A stretch of 7,393 nucleotides of DNA from an uncultured Paracoccaceae bacterium. GTDB lineage: Bacteria > Pseudomonadota > Alphaproteobacteria > Rhodobacterales > Rhodobacteraceae. How positions within the stretch are numbered: the stretch's first letter is position 1; each line of letters begins with the position of its first letter. The DNA is taken from the NCBI GenBank assembly GCA_937132145.1, contig CAKZNY010000227.1, positions 1 to 7,393 on the forward strand, written 5' to 3'. The notes beneath the pieces were generated by a model that was given only the letters and a program-made list of their open reading frames with translations, was not told the origin of the DNA and did no database searches. A program made the translations under genes and the position numbers. Positions 6,721 to 7,393 of the stretch are shown one piece after another.

Positions 6721-7393
6721 ATGAAGAAAACTGACGATAAAGACTCCAAGAACACACTTTATTGTTCTTTCTGCGGCAAAAGCCAGCATGAGGTCCGCAA
6801 GTTGATTGCAGGCCCGACCGTGTTCATCTGTGATGAATGTGTGGAGCTGTGCATGGACATCATCCGTGAGGAAACCAAGAGCAATCTGGTGAAATCCGCG
6901 GACGGCATTCCGACCCCTAAAGAAATTTGCAAAACTCTGGACGATTATGTGATCGGGCAAGAAGTCGCCAAAAAGGTGTTGTCCGTAGCTGTTCACAACC
7001 ACTACAAACGCCTTCAACACGCCTCCGATAATTCAGATGTGGAGCTGTCGAAGTCCAACATCTTGCTGGTCGGGCCAACTGGTTGCGGTAAAACGCTGCT
7101 GGCCCAAACATTGGCGCGGGTGCTTGATGTACCCTTCACAATGGCCGATGCAACCACCTTGACCGAGGCTGGCTATGTCGGCGAAGACGTTGAAAACATT
7201 ATCCTGAAGCTGCTTCAATCCGCCGAATACAATGTTGAACGCGCGCAACGCGGCATCGTTTATATCGACGAGATCGACAAGATTTCCCGCAAGTCCGATA
7301 ACCCGTCAATCACCCGCGATGTGTCGGGCGAGGGCGTACAGCAAGCCTTGTTGAAGATTATGGAGGGCACGATTGCCTCCGTTCCTCCGCAAG
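6721..7393 (+). CDS. clpX: ATP-dependent Clp protease ATP-binding subunit ClpX (5' part, truncated by the window end)
   Basis: ClpX is the hexameric AAA+ unfoldase that feeds tagged substrates to ClpP. The first 224 codons are present, roughly half the usual length; the frame runs off the window edge. The N-terminal zinc-binding domain has Cys15, Cys18, Cys37 and Cys40 (CSFC and CDEC). The AAA+ domain begins with [14 protein letters not shown] (67-80) and has Walker A GPTGCGKT (118-125), the pore-1 loop GYVGED (151-156), and Walker [10 protein letters not shown] (179-187) with Asp183 and Glu184. Walker A carries Cys where the E. coli protein has Ser, a variant I regard as common in alphaproteobacteria. 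The start at 6721 gives the usual short N-terminus before the zinc domain and has AGGAGA upstream; a start 22 codons earlier is possible. Confidence 0.98.
   Translation, partial: MKKTDDKDSKNTLYCSFCGKSQHEVRKLIAGPTVFICDECVELCMDIIREETKSNLVKSADGIPTPKEICKTLDDYVIGQEVAKKVLSVAVHNHYKRLQHASDNSDVELSKSNILLVGPTGCGKTLLAQTLARVLDVPFTMADATTLTEAGYVGEDVENIILKLLQSAEYNVERAQRGIVYIDEIDKISRKSDNPSITRDVSGEGVQQALLKIMEGTIASVPPQ

Noticed and set aside
6478..7020. 180-codon minus-strand open frame across clpP-clpX
   Set aside because: It is antisense to two strongly conserved genes and has no domain or ribosome-binding site.

Overview
This window looks like ordinary core chromosome of an alphaproteobacterium, most likely a Rhodobacterales (Roseobacter-group) marine bacterium. 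Three things point there: the protein sequences of GlnB, GlnA, ClpP, ClpX and trigger factor, the glnB-glnA operon facing an NAD(P)H-hydrate repair gene, and the moderate G+C content. The taxonomic call is inference from family-level familiarity, not from a search.

Layout. Bases 1-1763 (minus strand) hold a glnB-glnA operon: the PII signal protein, then after 15 bp a complete class I glutamine synthetase lacking only the last base of its stop codon. Bases 1764-2072 are a divergent intergenic region. It carries a tandem pair of NtrC-like palindromes upstream of glnB and a long inverted repeat made of two REP-like units. Bases 2073-3659 (plus) encode a fused NAD(P)H-hydrate epimerase/dehydratase that contains a third copy of the REP-like unit inside its reading frame. 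A tRNA-Leu(UAG) gene at 3742-3826 is followed after only 19 bp by tig (trigger factor, 3846-5177), which ends in a good intrinsic terminator. A minus-strand SRPBCC/AHSA1-like gene (5235-5801) lies convergent to tig and divergent from clpP. The window ends with clpP (5975-6607) and the first 224 codons of clpX (from 6721).

How the genes work together. GlnB and GlnA form the nitrogen-sensing and ammonia-assimilating pair. GlnA carries the adenylylation tyrosine and GlnB the uridylylation tyrosine, so the classical covalent control cascade is expected. Nnr repairs damaged NAD(P)H. Tig, ClpP and ClpX are the conserved protein folding and degradation cluster: Tig meets nascent chains at the ribosome, and ClpXP degrades selected proteins.

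I see no undescribed multi-gene system here. The points most worth a second look are the REP-like repeat that is both intergenic and translated within nnr, the tandem NtrC-like sites, the head-on promoter-like motifs between the SRPBCC gene and clpP, an alternative in-frame clpX start with its own ribosome-binding site, and an Asp at a usually Glu metal-ligand position in GlnA.
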